Shown here: in pieces, positions 20,031 to 30,607 of the stretch | Position numbering within the stretch: position 1 is the stretch's first letter | Layout of the letters: the number at the start of each line of letters is the position of its first letter | DNA from: Croceibacterium ferulae | GTDB lineage: Bacteria; Pseudomonadota; Alphaproteobacteria; Sphingomonadales; Sphingomonadaceae | Direction of reading: 5' to 3' | DNA: 64,000 nt | Assembly: GCF_003660445.1 (NCBI RefSeq) | Contig: NZ_QZVQ01000001.1 | Location: 62,001 to 126,000, forward strand | The notes under the pieces: generated by a model | Told to the model about the DNA's origin: nothing | Databases searched by the model: none | What the model saw: only the letters and a program-made list of their open reading frames with translations | Translations under genes and position numbers: made by a program

Positions 20031-21233
20031 ATGAGAACGGCGTTGGTCGGCACCCTCGCGCTGATTGCCGCGGGGGAGTGCCAGGCACAGACCATAGTCC
20101 TCGATCCGGCGGTGGAGCTGCGCGCCCGTTACGAGCATGTCGAGCAGGACGGGTCGCCTCGCAAGGCCGATGCCCTGACCGTGCGGGTTCGCCCAAGCCT
20201 GACAGCGCGGATTGCGGGATGGTCGGCGCTGGTGGAGGCGGAGGCCGTGGTGGCGCCGATCGACCGCTACAATGACGGGCTGAACGGGCGCGCAAGCTAC
20301 CCGATCGTGGCCGATCCCGAGAACATCGAGCTTAACCGGGCGCAGATCCGCTATGCGCGATCAGCTATTGCGGCCACGGCCGGGCGCCAGCGTATCGCAC
20401 TGGCGGATGAAAGGTTTGTCGGTACCGCGCCCTGGCGCCAGAGCGAGCAGACCTTCGATGCCGTGCGGGTGAACCCCGGCCAGCCAATGGGGCTGTCGGT
20501 CGATGCGACGTACAGCTGGAACGTGCGGACGGTGAACGGGCGCGACGGGTTCGGTGCGCGGCCGACCGCGATCGGTGGGGACAATCTGTTCGCGCTGGCG
20601 AACTACGGCACGAAGGTCGGCACGCTGACCGGCTTCGCCTATCTCGTCGATCAGGACGAAGCGGCGGTGCAGAACCAGCGGCTGTCCAGCCAGACCTATG
20701 GCGTGCGGTTCGCCGGCAGCGCTCCGGTCGGGGCGATCAAGCTGGGCTATGTCGCCAGCTGGGCCAGACAGCGCGACTACCGTCGTAATCCCAATCGCTA
20801 CGGTGCGGATTACTGGCTGGGCGAACTGAGCGCGTCGGCCAGCGGCTTCTCGGCGCTGGGAGGGTACGAGATACTGGGCGCTGATAGCGGGGTGGCGCTC
20901 ACCAGCGTGCAGGCGCCGCTCTCCTCCGCGTTCAAGTTCAACGGCTGGACCGGCAAGTTCGTCACCACGCCCGCCGATGGCTTGCGTGATGGCTACGCTA
21001 CCCTTGGCTATGCGGTGCCACAGTTCGGCCAACTCGGCAGCCTTGCCCTGAACGCCACCTGGCATGACTTCACCAGCGACCGGGCGCATCGCCATTACGG
21101 ATCGGAAATCGACATGCTGGCCACGCTCAAGCATGGACCCAAGCTGTTCTCTATCCGCTACGCCCATTATGAGGCGGACAACTTTGCGACTGATACGGAC
21201 AAGTTCTGGGTCCAGTTCGATCTCTCGATCTAG
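20031..21233 (+). CDS. Outer-membrane beta-barrel protein (alginate-export/porin type)
   Basis: A 400-aa exported protein with a signal peptide (residues 1 to about 19, ending ECQAQ) followed by alternating amphipathic strands and a terminal aromatic strand (FWVQFDLSI), as in outer-membrane barrels. Segments such as ALTVRVRPSLTARI and ELNRAQIRYA with TAGRQRIALADERFVG resemble alginate-export family porins. It is 24 bp after the antiporter gene, so probably cotranscribed; a role in substrate entry is inferred. Confidence 0.8.
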   Translation: MRTALVGTLALIAAGECQAQTIVLDPAVELRARYEHVEQDGSPRKADALTVRVRPSLTARIAGWSALVEAEAVVAPIDRYNDGLNGRASYPIVADPENIELNRAQIRYARSAIAATAGRQRIALADERFVGTAPWRQSEQTFDAVRVNPGQPMGLSVDATYSWNVRTVNGRDGFGARPTAIGGDNLFALANYGTKVGTLTGFAYLVDQDEAAVQNQRLSSQTYGVRFAGSAPVGAIKLGYVASWARQRDYRRNPNRYGADYWLGELSASASGFSALGGYEILGADSGVALTSVQAPLSSAFKFNGWTGKFVTTPADGLRDGYATLGYAVPQFGQLGSLALNATWHDFTSDRAHRHYGSEIDMLATLKHGPKLFSIRYAHYEADNFATDTDKFWVQFDLSI

Positions 21234-21350
21234 CAAGCCCGTACAAGGGTACGACGCCCATGGTGTTCAAGGTGCCTGCGCGCTGCCGATGATGGCAACC
21301 TCAGCTTGCCTCGATCATTGAACGGGCACCCACCAGAACGGAGACGTCCC

Positions 21351-22333
<983 letters not shown>

Positions 22334-22337
<4 letters not shown>

Positions 22338-23157
22338 GTACGCCCTCTTTCGCGGCGATCGCGCCCGGCAATCTCGCCGTCATTACCGGCGGTGCCAGCG
22401 GTATCGGACGGGCGGCGGCACGGGCACTCGCTGGGCGTGGCATGCGGATCGCTCTGCTCGATCGGCCAGGTGACGCGCTCGAGGCGGCAGCCGCCGCGAT
22501 TGATGGTGCAACTGCCTACGCTGTGGACGTTGCGAATGCGGCCGCAATGCACGAACTGGCCGGGCAGATCGGCGGGGCTTCGGTGCTGATGAACAACGCC
22601 GGCATCGGCCAGGGTGGCGACGTGTTCGCAGGGCTGGAGGCATGGCAGCGCGTCATCGGCGTCAACCTCATGGGCGTGCTGCACGGGATAGAAGGCTTCG
22701 CAACGGCTATGGTCGAGGGCGATGCGCCGGGCCTGGTGATCAACACTGGATCCAAGCAAGGCATCACCCAGCCACCGGGCAACACCGCATACAATGTCAG
22801 CAAGGCAGGCGTGAAGGCGCTGACCGAGGGCCTGGCCCACAGCCTGCGCGAACGTACCGGAGGGCGCGTCACCGCGCACCTGCTGATCCCGGCTTCACCT
22901 ACACCGGCATGACCTCCCCGCGACCAGAAAAGCCGGCGGGCGCCTGGACGCCGGAACAGGTCGTCGACCTCATGCTGGAGCGTGTCGTGCGCGGCGATTT
23001 CTACATCCTGTGCCCCGATAACGAGACGACACCGGAGCAGGATGCACGACGCATCGCCTGGGCAGCAGCCGACATCATCGAGAACCGCCCCGCCCTGTCG
23101 CGCTGGCACCCCGGCCACGCGGCCGAGTTCGCCCGCTACATGGAGGAAGGGGCATGA
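22334..23157 (+). pseudogene. Short-chain dehydrogenase/reductase with a single-base frameshift
   Basis: SDR with the Rossmann motif TGGASGIG (18-25), NNAG and the active-site YNVSK. The frame ends early at 22912 after HLLIPASPTPA, while the next frame continues cleanly with GFTYTGM and about 80 more SDR-like residues to 23157. Restoring one G in ATCCCGGCTTC (22886-22896, giving CCG GGC TTC) reads through to a normal protein of about 274 aa. The far end still overlaps the next gene as ATGA, and the reading frame after the break is fully open, so this is either a sequence error or a very recent mutation. Confidence 0.85.
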
Positions 23158-24014
23158 GGATCGGGTTCATCGGTCTGGGCCAGATGGGCAGCGCCATGGC
23201 GGCAAATCTGGTAAAGGCGGGCCATCAGGTGACCGTCTGGAACCGTTCACCGGAAAAGGCCGATGCGCTGGTCGCTGCAGGTGCGGCCCGGGCGGAGTGG
23301 CCGGTCGACGCCGCCCAGGGCGATCTCGTCATGACCATGCTCGCCGATGACCGCGCGGTGGAAGGCGTGGTGTTCGGCGATGGCGGCATCGCCGGCGCCC
23401 CTGCACTGCACGTCGGACACAGCACGATCAGCGTTGCCCTGGCCGACCGGCTGGCGGCGGAGAGCGGCACCGGCGGCTACCTGTCGGCACCCGTATTCGG
23501 CCGTCCACTAGCGGCGGCGGCTGGCAAGCTGTTCGTTGTCGCGGCGGGCGCGGGGGCAGCGCTGGATCGCTGCGAACCGGTGTTCGCCGCCATCGGCCAA
23601 CGCACATTCCGGATCGGCGACAAGCCATCCGCCGCGAACCTGGTCAAGCTGAGCGGCAATTTCATGATCATGGCTGCGGTAGAAGCGATGGCGGAGGCGA
23701 TGACGCTGGCCGAGAAAGGCGGAGTCGATCGCAGCATTCTGCTGGAGGTGCTTACGGGGACGCTGTTCGGCGCGCCGGTCTACCAGACCTACGGCGAGAT
23801 CCTGGTCGAGGATCGCTTCCGGCCCGCCGGATTTGCGGCGCCGCTGGGATTGAAGGACATGACGCTCGTCGACGCCGCTGCCACCGCGTTCGAAGTGCCG
23901 ATGCCACTGCTCGGGATCGTTCGCGACCATCTTCGCAGCGTCATCGCCACGGAAGGCCCGGACGTTGACTGGGCCGGTATCGCGCTCGCGATCAGAAGCA
24001 GCGCCAACATCTGA
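23154..24014 (+). CDS. NAD(P)-dependent beta-hydroxyacid dehydrogenase (3-hydroxyisobutyrate dehydrogenase family)
   Basis: A 286-aa dehydrogenase with the N-terminal nucleotide-binding motif GLGQMGSAMAANL, a cofactor-binding WNRSPEK segment, and the catalytic region AANLVKLSGNFM (Lys about 165). The last third is the helical dimerisation domain. Substrate within the family (3-hydroxyisobutyrate, tartronate semialdehyde, glyoxylate, or unknown) cannot be fixed. It is the last gene of the plus-strand run and is translationally coupled to the SDR. Confidence 0.9.
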   Translation: MRIGFIGLGQMGSAMAANLVKAGHQVTVWNRSPEKADALVAAGAARAEWPVDAAQGDLVMTMLADDRAVEGVVFGDGGIAGAPALHVGHSTISVALADRLAAESGTGGYLSAPVFGRPLAAAAGKLFVVAAGAGAALDRCEPVFAAIGQRTFRIGDKPSAANLVKLSGNFMIMAAVEAMAEAMTLAEKGGVDRSILLEVLTGTLFGAPVYQTYGEILVEDRFRPAGFAAPLGLKDMTLVDAAATAFEVPMPLLGIVRDHLRSVIATEGPDVDWAGIALAIRSSANI

Positions 24015-24112
24015 CGGACGCGCTGTAATCACCAGGACAGCACGCGGACCGCGTTGAACGTTCCGGATGATCGTCCCCGATCATGGCAGTCGACCGGCGG
24101 CAGCGGCACGCG

Positions 24113-24352
24113 CTAGAGGGGACCCGATCTCCCACGGATCAGCAGGCACGCGATCCCGACGAAACCCAGCGCTCCAGCGCCGGCGAGGATCCCTGTTGCA
24201 CTAACGCCCGTGCGCGCCGAGGCACGGGCGAGGCCTACCTCCACACTTCCTAGCGCGTTGACCACAGCGGGGACCACCTTCGTGTCCAGGAACAGCTTCG
24301 GTGGCGACGGGCCGCTCTGCTGCTTCAGCATGTAATCCCGGTCAACAACCAT
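24113..24352 (-). CDS. Small hypothetical membrane protein
   Basis: A 79-aa protein from the ATG at 24352, which has GGGAG 6 bp upstream. The first 40 residues are hydrophilic, with one C-terminal hydrophobic span (ATGILAGAGALGFVGIACLL) ending in Arg-rich residues. No family recognised. It is divergent from the molybdoenzyme gene and could anchor a cytoplasmic N-terminal part to the membrane. Confidence 0.5.
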   Translation of the reverse strand: MVVDRDYMLKQQSGPSPPKLFLDTKVVPAVVNALGSVEVGLARASARTGVSATGILAGAGALGFVGIACLLIRGRSGPL

Positions 24353-24462
24353 CGAAAGCTCCCGCAACTCAGCAAACCGAACAATTCGCTGGATTGCCTC
24401 TCCCGTGCAACCTTGTGTTCTCGGGGGTGTTTCTCCTCGCGAGATCACGTGGAGTTAGGCCG

Positions 24463-26793
24463 TTGAAAAAGCCCGAGTACAAGCCCTATCGCCTGCCGGC
24501 CGGCGGCTGGGGTTCCGCCCGCTCGGTCGGCAACATCCTGCGCCGTGAGGGCGTGCTGGCCAGCGCGCCGGTGGCGCTCACCCGCCACAACAAGGTTGAC
24601 GGTTATCAGTGCAACAGCTGTGCGTGGGTCAAACCGGCAAGTCCCCTGCCGCTCGAATATTGCGAGAACGGGGTCAAGGCGGTCGCCTGGGAGCTCACCG
24701 CGCATCGCTGCACCCCGGAATTCTTCGCCCAGCATACCGTTACCGAACTGCGCGAGCACGACGACTACAATCTGGAGCAGCCCGGGCGCCTCACCCATCC
24801 GCTCCGCTACGATGCGGCCACAGACAAATACGTGCCGGTTTCCTGGGGCCATGCGATGGACGAGATCGCCCGCGAGTTGCGCGCGGTAAAGAACAAGCAG
24901 AAGGGCACCGTCTTCTACAGCTCGGGCCGGCTCTCGAACGAGGCCAGCTACCTGTATCAGCTGCTTGCCCGCGCCTACGGCAACAACAACCTGCCCGACA
25001 GCTCCAACATGTGCCACGAGACGACCTCGGTGGCGCTGCCGCAGAGCATCGGACAGGCGGTCGGATCGGTCGATCTGGGGGACTTTGCCAAAACCGACTG
25101 CATCATGTTCTTCGGCCAGAATCCCGGCAGCAACTCGCCGCGCATGCTGCACCCGCTCCAGGAAGCGAGCCGCCGCGGCGTGCCGATCATCACTTACAAT
25201 CCCTTGCGCGAACGTGGGCTGGAGCGCTTCCTCAACCCGCAATCGCCGACCGAGATGCTGACGGGCAAGGCCACGCGGATCAGCTCGCAATATCACCAGG
25301 TCAAGGCCGGCGGCGATCTCGCCGCGCTGACCGGCATCTGCAAGGCGGTGCTGGCAATGCACGACGAGGCTCTCGCCACAGGTGGCGAACCCGTGCTGGA
25401 CGAGGCGTTCATCGCCGAGCACACGCACGGCTTCGACCAGTTCGCCAACTGGGCGCGCGCGCAGGACTGGGACGAGCTGGAGCGCCGCTCGGGTCTTCAC
25501 CGCGCTGACATGGAGGCGACCGCGCTGGTCTATGGCCGCGCGAAGTCCGCCATCGCCATCTATGGCATGGGCCTGACCCAGCACCAGGCGGGCGTGGAAA
25601 CGATCCGGCTGCTGGTGAACCTTCTGTTGATGCGCGGAAATATCGGGCGCGAGGGCGCCGGCATTTGCCCCGTGCGCGGCCATTCCAACGTCCAGGGACA
25701 GCGGACGATGGGGGTGACCGAGAAGCCGGAGCTGTTTCCCCTGGACCGGCTGGGAGAGCAGTTCGGCTTCGAACCGCCCCGCGAGCCCGGCTACAACACC
25801 GTGGAAACCTGCGAGGCCGTGCTCAAGGGCGAGGTCGAGGCGTTCATCATGCTGGGCGGCAACTTCGTTCGGGCGATCCCGGACCACGGCCAGATGGAGC
25901 CGGCCTGGCGCACGCTGCGGCTGACCGTGAACGTCATTACCAAGCTCAACCGCAGTGCGCTGCTGCCGGGCGAGATCAGCTACATCCTGCCGGTGATCGG
26001 GCGGCTGGAGATCGACGAGACGGCGGCTGGCCAGCAGGTGCTGTCGATGGAGGACACTTCGGGCTGCATCCATGGCAATCGCGGTCTGCGCACGCCGGCC
26101 TCGCCGCACCTGATCAGCGAAATGCGACTGATCTGCGAATTGGCCAAGCGCGTGCTCGACCCCAACCCGAAGATGCGCTGGGACGACTACATGAACGATT
26201 ATGCGGAGATCCGGCGCGAGATCGGCGAAACGCTGCCGGATACGTTCTGGGACTATGAGCGTCGCATGTGGGAACCCGGCGGCTTCCAGCGACCATTGCC
26301 CGCGAAGAAGCGCGACTGGCACACGGATACCGGCCGCGCCAACTTCGTGACGCCAACCGCGCTGGAAGAGGATCTGGACATGCCTGCCGTCGGGCATGAC
26401 GTGCTGCGGCTGATGACGCTGCGCAGCAACGACCAGTTCAATACTACGGTGTACGGGTATGATGATCGTTTTCGAGGCATCAACAACGCCCGGCAGGTGG
26501 TCCTGATGAACCGGTCGGACATCGACCGGCGCGGGCTGAAGGTTGGTCAGGCGGTCACCTTGAGAACGGTGGCGGATGACGGTGTCGACCGTCACCTGTC
26601 AAATATGCTGGTGGTTGCCTACGACATTCCGATCGGCTGCATCGGCGGTTATTACCCTGAGTGTAACGTGCTGATGCCGGTGTGGCATTATGCTGCCGGC
26701 AGCAAGACCCCGGCAGCCAAATCCATTCCGGTCACCGTCCATGCGGATGGCCCGGACATCCTCGAACCGCAGCTGGAACTCGGTACGGTATAG
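24463..26793 (+). CDS. FdhF/YdeP-family molybdopterin oxidoreductase
   Basis: A 776-aa cytoplasmic molybdopterin enzyme of the formate-dehydrogenase-alpha/YdeP type. It shows a Cys-containing N-terminus (CNSCAWVK), the ligand region SNMCHETTS, GQNPGSN, RGNIGREGAGICPVRGHSNVQG and the C-terminal MopB-binding domain with LRSNDQFNTTVYG. No upstream ATG fits; the TTG at 24463 (LKKPEYKPY) has GGAG 8 bp before it and gives the usual length. YdeP-type proteins are linked to acid resistance in enterobacteria, but the reaction is unknown. moaC and moeA 10 kb away supply cofactor in general, not specifically. Confidence 0.87.
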   Translation: MKKPEYKPYRLPAGGWGSARSVGNILRREGVLASAPVALTRHNKVDGYQCNSCAWVKPASPLPLEYCENGVKAVAWELTAHRCTPEFFAQHTVTELREHDDYNLEQPGRLTHPLRYDAATDKYVPVSWGHAMDEIARELRAVKNKQKGTVFYSSGRLSNEASYLYQLLARAYGNNNLPDSSNMCHETTSVALPQSIGQAVGSVDLGDFAKTDCIMFFGQNPGSNSPRMLHPLQEASRRGVPIITYNPLRERGLERFLNPQSPTEMLTGKATRISSQYHQVKAGGDLAALTGICKAVLAMHDEALATGGEPVLDEAFIAEHTHGFDQFANWARAQDWDELERRSGLHRADMEATALVYGRAKSAIAIYGMGLTQHQAGVETIRLLVNLLLMRGNIGREGAGICPVRGHSNVQGQRTMGVTEKPELFPLDRLGEQFGFEPPREPGYNTVETCEAVLKGEVEAFIMLGGNFVRAIPDHGQMEPAWRTLRLTVNVITKLNRSALLPGEISYILPVIGRLEIDETAAGQQVLSMEDTSGCIHGNRGLRTPASPHLISEMRLICELAKRVLDPNPKMRWDDYMNDYAEIRREIGETLPDTFWDYERRMWEPGGFQRPLPAKKRDWHTDTGRANFVTPTALEEDLDMPAVGHDVLRLMTLRSNDQFNTTVYGYDDRFRGINNARQVVLMNRSDIDRRGLKVGQAVTLRTVADDGVDRHLSNMLVVAYDIPIGCIGGYYPECNVLMPVWHYAAGSKTPAAKSIPVTVHADGPDILEPQLELGTV

Positions 26794-26884
26794 CGGATAT
26801 CGGCAATCGGGATGATCTGGCAGTCCTTGACGGGATCACCAGACTACTCGCCCTCCGACCGTGAACCAAGCAGACCGAAGCAGG

Positions 26885-27847
26885 TCAGCTCGGCGTCGGC
26901 TGCCCCGGCCAAGTCACGACGGCGTTCTCGCGCTTCTCCGGCCGCAGGTAGATCGAGGAGAGCTGCGGGAACTCGCCACGCAGTTCATCCTCTATCTGTT
27001 CGATCAACGCCTCGCCTTCGCCCATGGTCAGGCGATCGGCGAAATCGGCGCTGATGGCCACGAAAACCGCATTGGGCGCGGTGTGGATCGTGCGCACATG
27101 GTTGACGCTCGACACCTCGGGCCGGGCGGCGACCATCGACCTGACGCGGTTGGTCACCTGCAGATCCGCGCTCTCGCCGATCAGAAGGCCCTTCGCCTCG
27201 CGCGCCAGCAGGATTGCTACGCCGGCAAGTATGCTGCCAATGACGATGGAGGCCAATCCGTCGATGCGCGGGTCGCCAAGGGCATGGCTTGCCCAGATGC
27301 CGATCCCGGCCACGACCAACCCGGCAAGCGCGGCGGAGTCCTCGAACAGGACGACGAAGCTGGCCGGGTCCTTTGATGCCTTTATGGCCTGCCACCAGCC
27401 GGCCCTGCCCCTGTTCGCGGCGAATTCCCGCACCGCGATGCCGAAGGAGGTACCTTCCATCAGGAAGGCGATCCCCAGCACCACATAGTTCACGGTGGGA
27501 TCGCTCAGTGGCTCTGGCGCGGCGATGTGCTGCCAGCCTTCGTAGATCGAGATGCCGGAGCCGAGCGCGAAGATCAGGATAGCGACGACGAAGGCCCAGA
27601 AATACAGCTCCCGTCCATAGCCAAACGGATGCTGCGCGTCGGGTGGCTGGCGGGCGCGGCGCTGGCCGTAGAGCAGCAGGATCTGGTTGGCGCTGTCCAC
27701 CAGCGAGTGGAACCCCTCCGACAGCATGGAGGAGGATCCGGTCAGCCCGGCCGCCACGAACTTGGCAACAGCGATGCCGATATTGGCAAACAGCGCTCCG
27801 AACAGAACGATGTTGGCCCGGATCGCACTGCCGATGGATTTCGTCAT
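26885..27847 (-). CDS. Cation diffusion facilitator (CDF) family transporter
   Basis: A 320-aa inner-membrane divalent-metal/proton antiporter with about six spans. Metal-site residues are His47 and Asp51 in HSLVD and a second site in the FEDSAALAG segment (Glu-Asp in place of the usual His-Asp). The latter pattern marks the ZnT9/SLC30A9-like branch rather than ZitB/FieF. A cytoplasmic C-terminal domain follows (NHVRTIHTAPNAVFVAI). The start overlaps the preceding 64-aa frame as ATGA. Metal specificity is unknown. Confidence 0.9.
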   Translation of the reverse strand: MTKSIGSAIRANIVLFGALFANIGIAVAKFVAAGLTGSSSMLSEGFHSLVDSANQILLLYGQRRARQPPDAQHPFGYGRELYFWAFVVAILIFALGSGISIYEGWQHIAAPEPLSDPTVNYVVLGIAFLMEGTSFGIAVREFAANRGRAGWWQAIKASKDPASFVVLFEDSAALAGLVVAGIGIWASHALGDPRIDGLASIVIGSILAGVAILLAREAKGLLIGESADLQVTNRVRSMVAARPEVSSVNHVRTIHTAPNAVFVAISADFADRLTMGEGEALIEQIEDELRGEFPQLSSIYLRPEKRENAVVTWPGQPTPS

Positions 27848-28038
27848 GATCTTGCGTGATCTCCGTTCGCCGGGGCACGCTGGCCGTGCAAGCCGCGGGG
27901 AACTGCGCGGAGCAGGCTTCCCACCACCTTCAGGGTCAGGGCAGCCCTGCCGGCAACCTGTTTACGGTCAGCGGATGCTGCGCACCCGCATGCCGCGCCG
28001 GTGAGGTCGTGTGCGGTTCCATTGATCGTCAGCTGCAT
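27844..28038 (-). CDS. Small coupled ORF, possible remnant of a 2Fe-2S subunit
   Basis: A 64-aa frame with a very good ribosome site (GGGAGG, 5 bp before ATG), ending in a 4-bp ATGA overlap with the CDF gene. It begins MQLTINGTAHDL, closely like the amino end of 2Fe-2S subunits of xanthine/isoquinoline-oxidase-type enzymes, then diverges (GAACGCAAS...), lacking the full cluster motif. It may be a truncated gene whose start was kept because it feeds ribosomes to the CDF gene, or an unrelated leader peptide. Confidence 0.4.
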   Translation of the reverse strand: MQLTINGTAHDLTGAACGCAASADRKQVAGRAALTLKVVGSLLRAVPRGLHGQRAPANGDHARS

Positions 28039-28231
28039 GAACGCCTCCCATGATGTTGCCGCTAACGCGTTCACGCCCCCGATTGCTCCGAAGCTAAACT
28101 AGATGTTGCACTCCAGGTCCGGTGACTGATCGGCACACCGCAAGGGGACCTCTATGCTGGTCGGTGCTGAAGGACAGGTGCCGCCACGAACCAGTCGAGC
28201 ATCGCCGCGAGATGCTCGACGCGTCACCCGT

Positions 28232-28480
28232 TCAACGCTGTCGCAGGTAGCGCTCGAGATCATCGCTGCCGCCGACACGCTTGCCACTGATGAAGATCTG
28301 CGGGGTGGTTTCAACACCCTGCTCTTCCTCAAACGCGTCCACCTCCTCGCGAGAGCGCAGGATCATGTCGTCGACCTGGAAGCCACCCTCCTCCAGCATC
28401 TGCTTGGCGCGGATGCCAAATGGACAGGTATGATCGGGCAGTACCATACGATAGAGAGTTGCAAGATTGTCGTCGGACAT
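28232..28480 (-). CDS. Glutaredoxin-like protein
   Basis: An 82-aa thioredoxin-fold protein with active site CPFG (Cys19, Phe21, Gly22), so a monothiol-like variant of the usual CPYC. It also has the cis-Pro region TTPQIFISG and the C-terminal VGGSDDLERYL. GAGGAGAAGG precedes the ATG. It lies in a minus-strand run with the M61 peptidase upstream. Likely role: glutathione-dependent disulfide reduction or Fe-S handling in the cytoplasm. Confidence 0.88.
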   Translation of the reverse strand: MSDDNLATLYRMVLPDHTCPFGIRAKQMLEEGGFQVDDMILRSREEVDAFEEEQGVETTPQIFISGKRVGGSDDLERYLRQR

Positions 28481-28684
28481 CGGCCTTCTCCTCGGACATG
28501 AGTGCCCACGTCGCTACAGCGAGCGAGCTCTTGAGGCGTTCCTGATGCAGGTCACAGCCGCCGGGCGTGGACGGATGCAGCGCAACCCATACAATCGCGT
28601 CGGCAACGCCGCCCGGGTCATGGAACCACCATCGCATCCGGAGGAGCTCACCACCCGCTTGTGTCGGTGCCGGCACAGCAATCC

Positions 28685-30538
28685 CTATAGCGGCCGCAGG
28701 ATCTCGTCGAGGCGCCGCAGCGTTCCCTCGACTGGTTCGAGGTGCGGGTACCGGTGCCCCCCTGCATAAGCCAGTTGTACCTCCCGCTGCCGCTTGCCCG
28801 CCTTCACCAGCAAGTTGAGCGGCTGCCCTTCCGACGTGCGGCCAACCGCCCGCTTGATCTCGCCAGAGTTGTAGGTGCTCCCGTTCACGCCCAGGATCCG
28901 GGCGCCGGCAATCAGGGCCGCGTCGAAGGCCGGGCTTCCCCACAGCACCTCGTTGATCGTGCCGTCCGAGGACAGGGACAGCCCGATCGAGAACAGCAGA
29001 TTGGTGCTGCCGTAGACAGCCTCCATACCGCCTTCATATGCACTCGGGCTGTCCTGATAGACGAGCCGGTACCCTCCACGCTCGATGCCGGCAAGCGGGG
29101 CCACGCCGGTCGTGCGATGGAGCTTGTCGTCGAAGAACGCAGCCCAGTCGAAGGGCGCCAGGCTGTTCAGCGTGCCGACCACATCCTCGAAGGTGTAGGT
29201 GCTGGTGATCTGGTCACCATCATCCTGCCCGAAGAAGACACGGGCGAAGTCGTCCAGCGATCGCTCCTCGCCAGTGGCTTCGCGGATGCGGGTATCGACA
29301 TCCAGCCAGATCAGCGCGCCTTCGACATAATAATCCTCGCTTCGCTGCCAGCTGGGCCACGGCAGCGCGGTGCGTGCCGCGATGATCGGGTCGCGCGTGG
29401 TATCGCTGACCGGCCGCCAGCGGCTTCCTTCCCGCACATCCTGGGTCGCTGCCATATGGGCGAGCGCCTGCAGGGCATGGTCGCTCTGCCACAGTCCCGA
29501 TCGGGCGGAGAGCACCCGGTCCCAGTACTGGGTCTGCCCTTCATAGACCCACATCAGGCTGTTGCGGATCGGCTGGTCGAAGGACGGGGTCCAGGAGTCC
29601 GCGCCCCGCCGGTACTTGCCGTTCCAGCTGTGGATGTACTCATGCGGGATCGTGTCCCGGCGCACGAAGCTCGCATCCCAGCCGGTGAAATAATCGGGCA
29701 CACTCACCGCCTCGCATGACCGGTGATGCTCGACGCCCTTGCCGGCGATCTGATCGCTTAACGCCAGCAGCACGTCGAAATGGTCGAAATGCCTCGCGCC
29801 GAACAGCCGATCCGCCTGCCGGACGAGTTCGCGATGCGGCGCGATCTGCTCCTCCGTCGCTGCGAGTTGCTCGGGTTCGTCCGCGACGATGTTCAGTCGC
29901 ACTGTGCCGCCCTCGTCCAGGTCGATCCGGCGGAAATGCCTGCCCGCAAAAACCGGTGAGTCGACCAGGATGTCCAGCGGCACGGTCTCGAACTCCCAGG
30001 TGCCGCCAGTCCGGTTCGCCAGCTCCAAGGCGCAGCCCGCCTGCCATCCGTCCGGCAGCTGCAAGGTCGGCCTCACCTGGATGCGGCGCGCGAAGTGCCC
30101 GGCAGGGTACAGCACGACCATGTTCCATTCCAGGTTCAGCAGGTCAGGTGCGACGACGACGCGCCCTTGCGATGTGCTGGTCGGCGAAAGGAACTGGAAG
30201 CGGGCCTCGATCTCGGCGCAACCGTCCGGCACATCGACGAACAGGGCATAGACTTCGGTTGGGTGCCGCCGCCACGCAAGATCCTGGCCCGCCGCGGTGA
30301 AGCTGAACCCGGCAACCAGCTCGATCTGCGCCTGCGGGGCATGATAGCCGGGCAACCATTGCGGGTAGAGCAGGCACAATGGCCCTCCCCGCTCCACCGG
30401 GATCGTCTCGCACGCGTTGAAGATGCGGCGTTCGGTGTCCGTCGCGTCGACCGTCAGCGTGATCACACCAGGATAGTCGGTGTCCTGCGGCGCGATGACG
30501 GGATCAGGCTGCGGCAGCGGTTGAGGCAAGCGGCACAT
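28685..30538 (-). CDS. M61-family glycyl aminopeptidase with PDZ domain
   Basis: A 617-aa metallopeptidase. The N-terminal beta domain is followed by the zinc motif HEYIHSWN (His about 299 and 303) and the third ligand in VYEGQTQYW; near the C-terminus a PDZ-like domain carries AGARILGVNGSTYNSGEI. Family members remove N-terminal Gly or Ala. Unlike most, the start (MCRLPQPLPQPDPV, GGAG 8 bp upstream) shows no signal peptide, so it may be cytoplasmic. It is 69 bp downstream of the ClpP-like gene. Confidence 0.88.
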   Translation of the reverse strand: MCRLPQPLPQPDPVIAPQDTDYPGVITLTVDATDTERRIFNACETIPVERGGPLCLLYPQWLPGYHAPQAQIELVAGFSFTAAGQDLAWRRHPTEVYALFVDVPDGCAEIEARFQFLSPTSTSQGRVVVAPDLLNLEWNMVVLYPAGHFARRIQVRPTLQLPDGWQAGCALELANRTGGTWEFETVPLDILVDSPVFAGRHFRRIDLDEGGTVRLNIVADEPEQLAATEEQIAPHRELVRQADRLFGARHFDHFDVLLALSDQIAGKGVEHHRSCEAVSVPDYFTGWDASFVRRDTIPHEYIHSWNGKYRRGADSWTPSFDQPIRNSLMWVYEGQTQYWDRVLSARSGLWQSDHALQALAHMAATQDVREGSRWRPVSDTTRDPIIAARTALPWPSWQRSEDYYVEGALIWLDVDTRIREATGEERSLDDFARVFFGQDDGDQITSTYTFEDVVGTLNSLAPFDWAAFFDDKLHRTTGVAPLAGIERGGYRLVYQDSPSAYEGGMEAVYGSTNLLFSIGLSLSSDGTINEVLWGSPAFDAALIAGARILGVNGSTYNSGEIKRAVGRTSEGQPLNLLVKAGKRQREVQLAYAGGHRYPHLEPVEGTLRRLDEILRPL

Positions 30539-30607
30539 TGTTCAGCTCCGGCCATGCGCTTCAGGGGATGGGGAATGGCCGGATACAGGCATGGCGGATC
30601 GCGGCAT

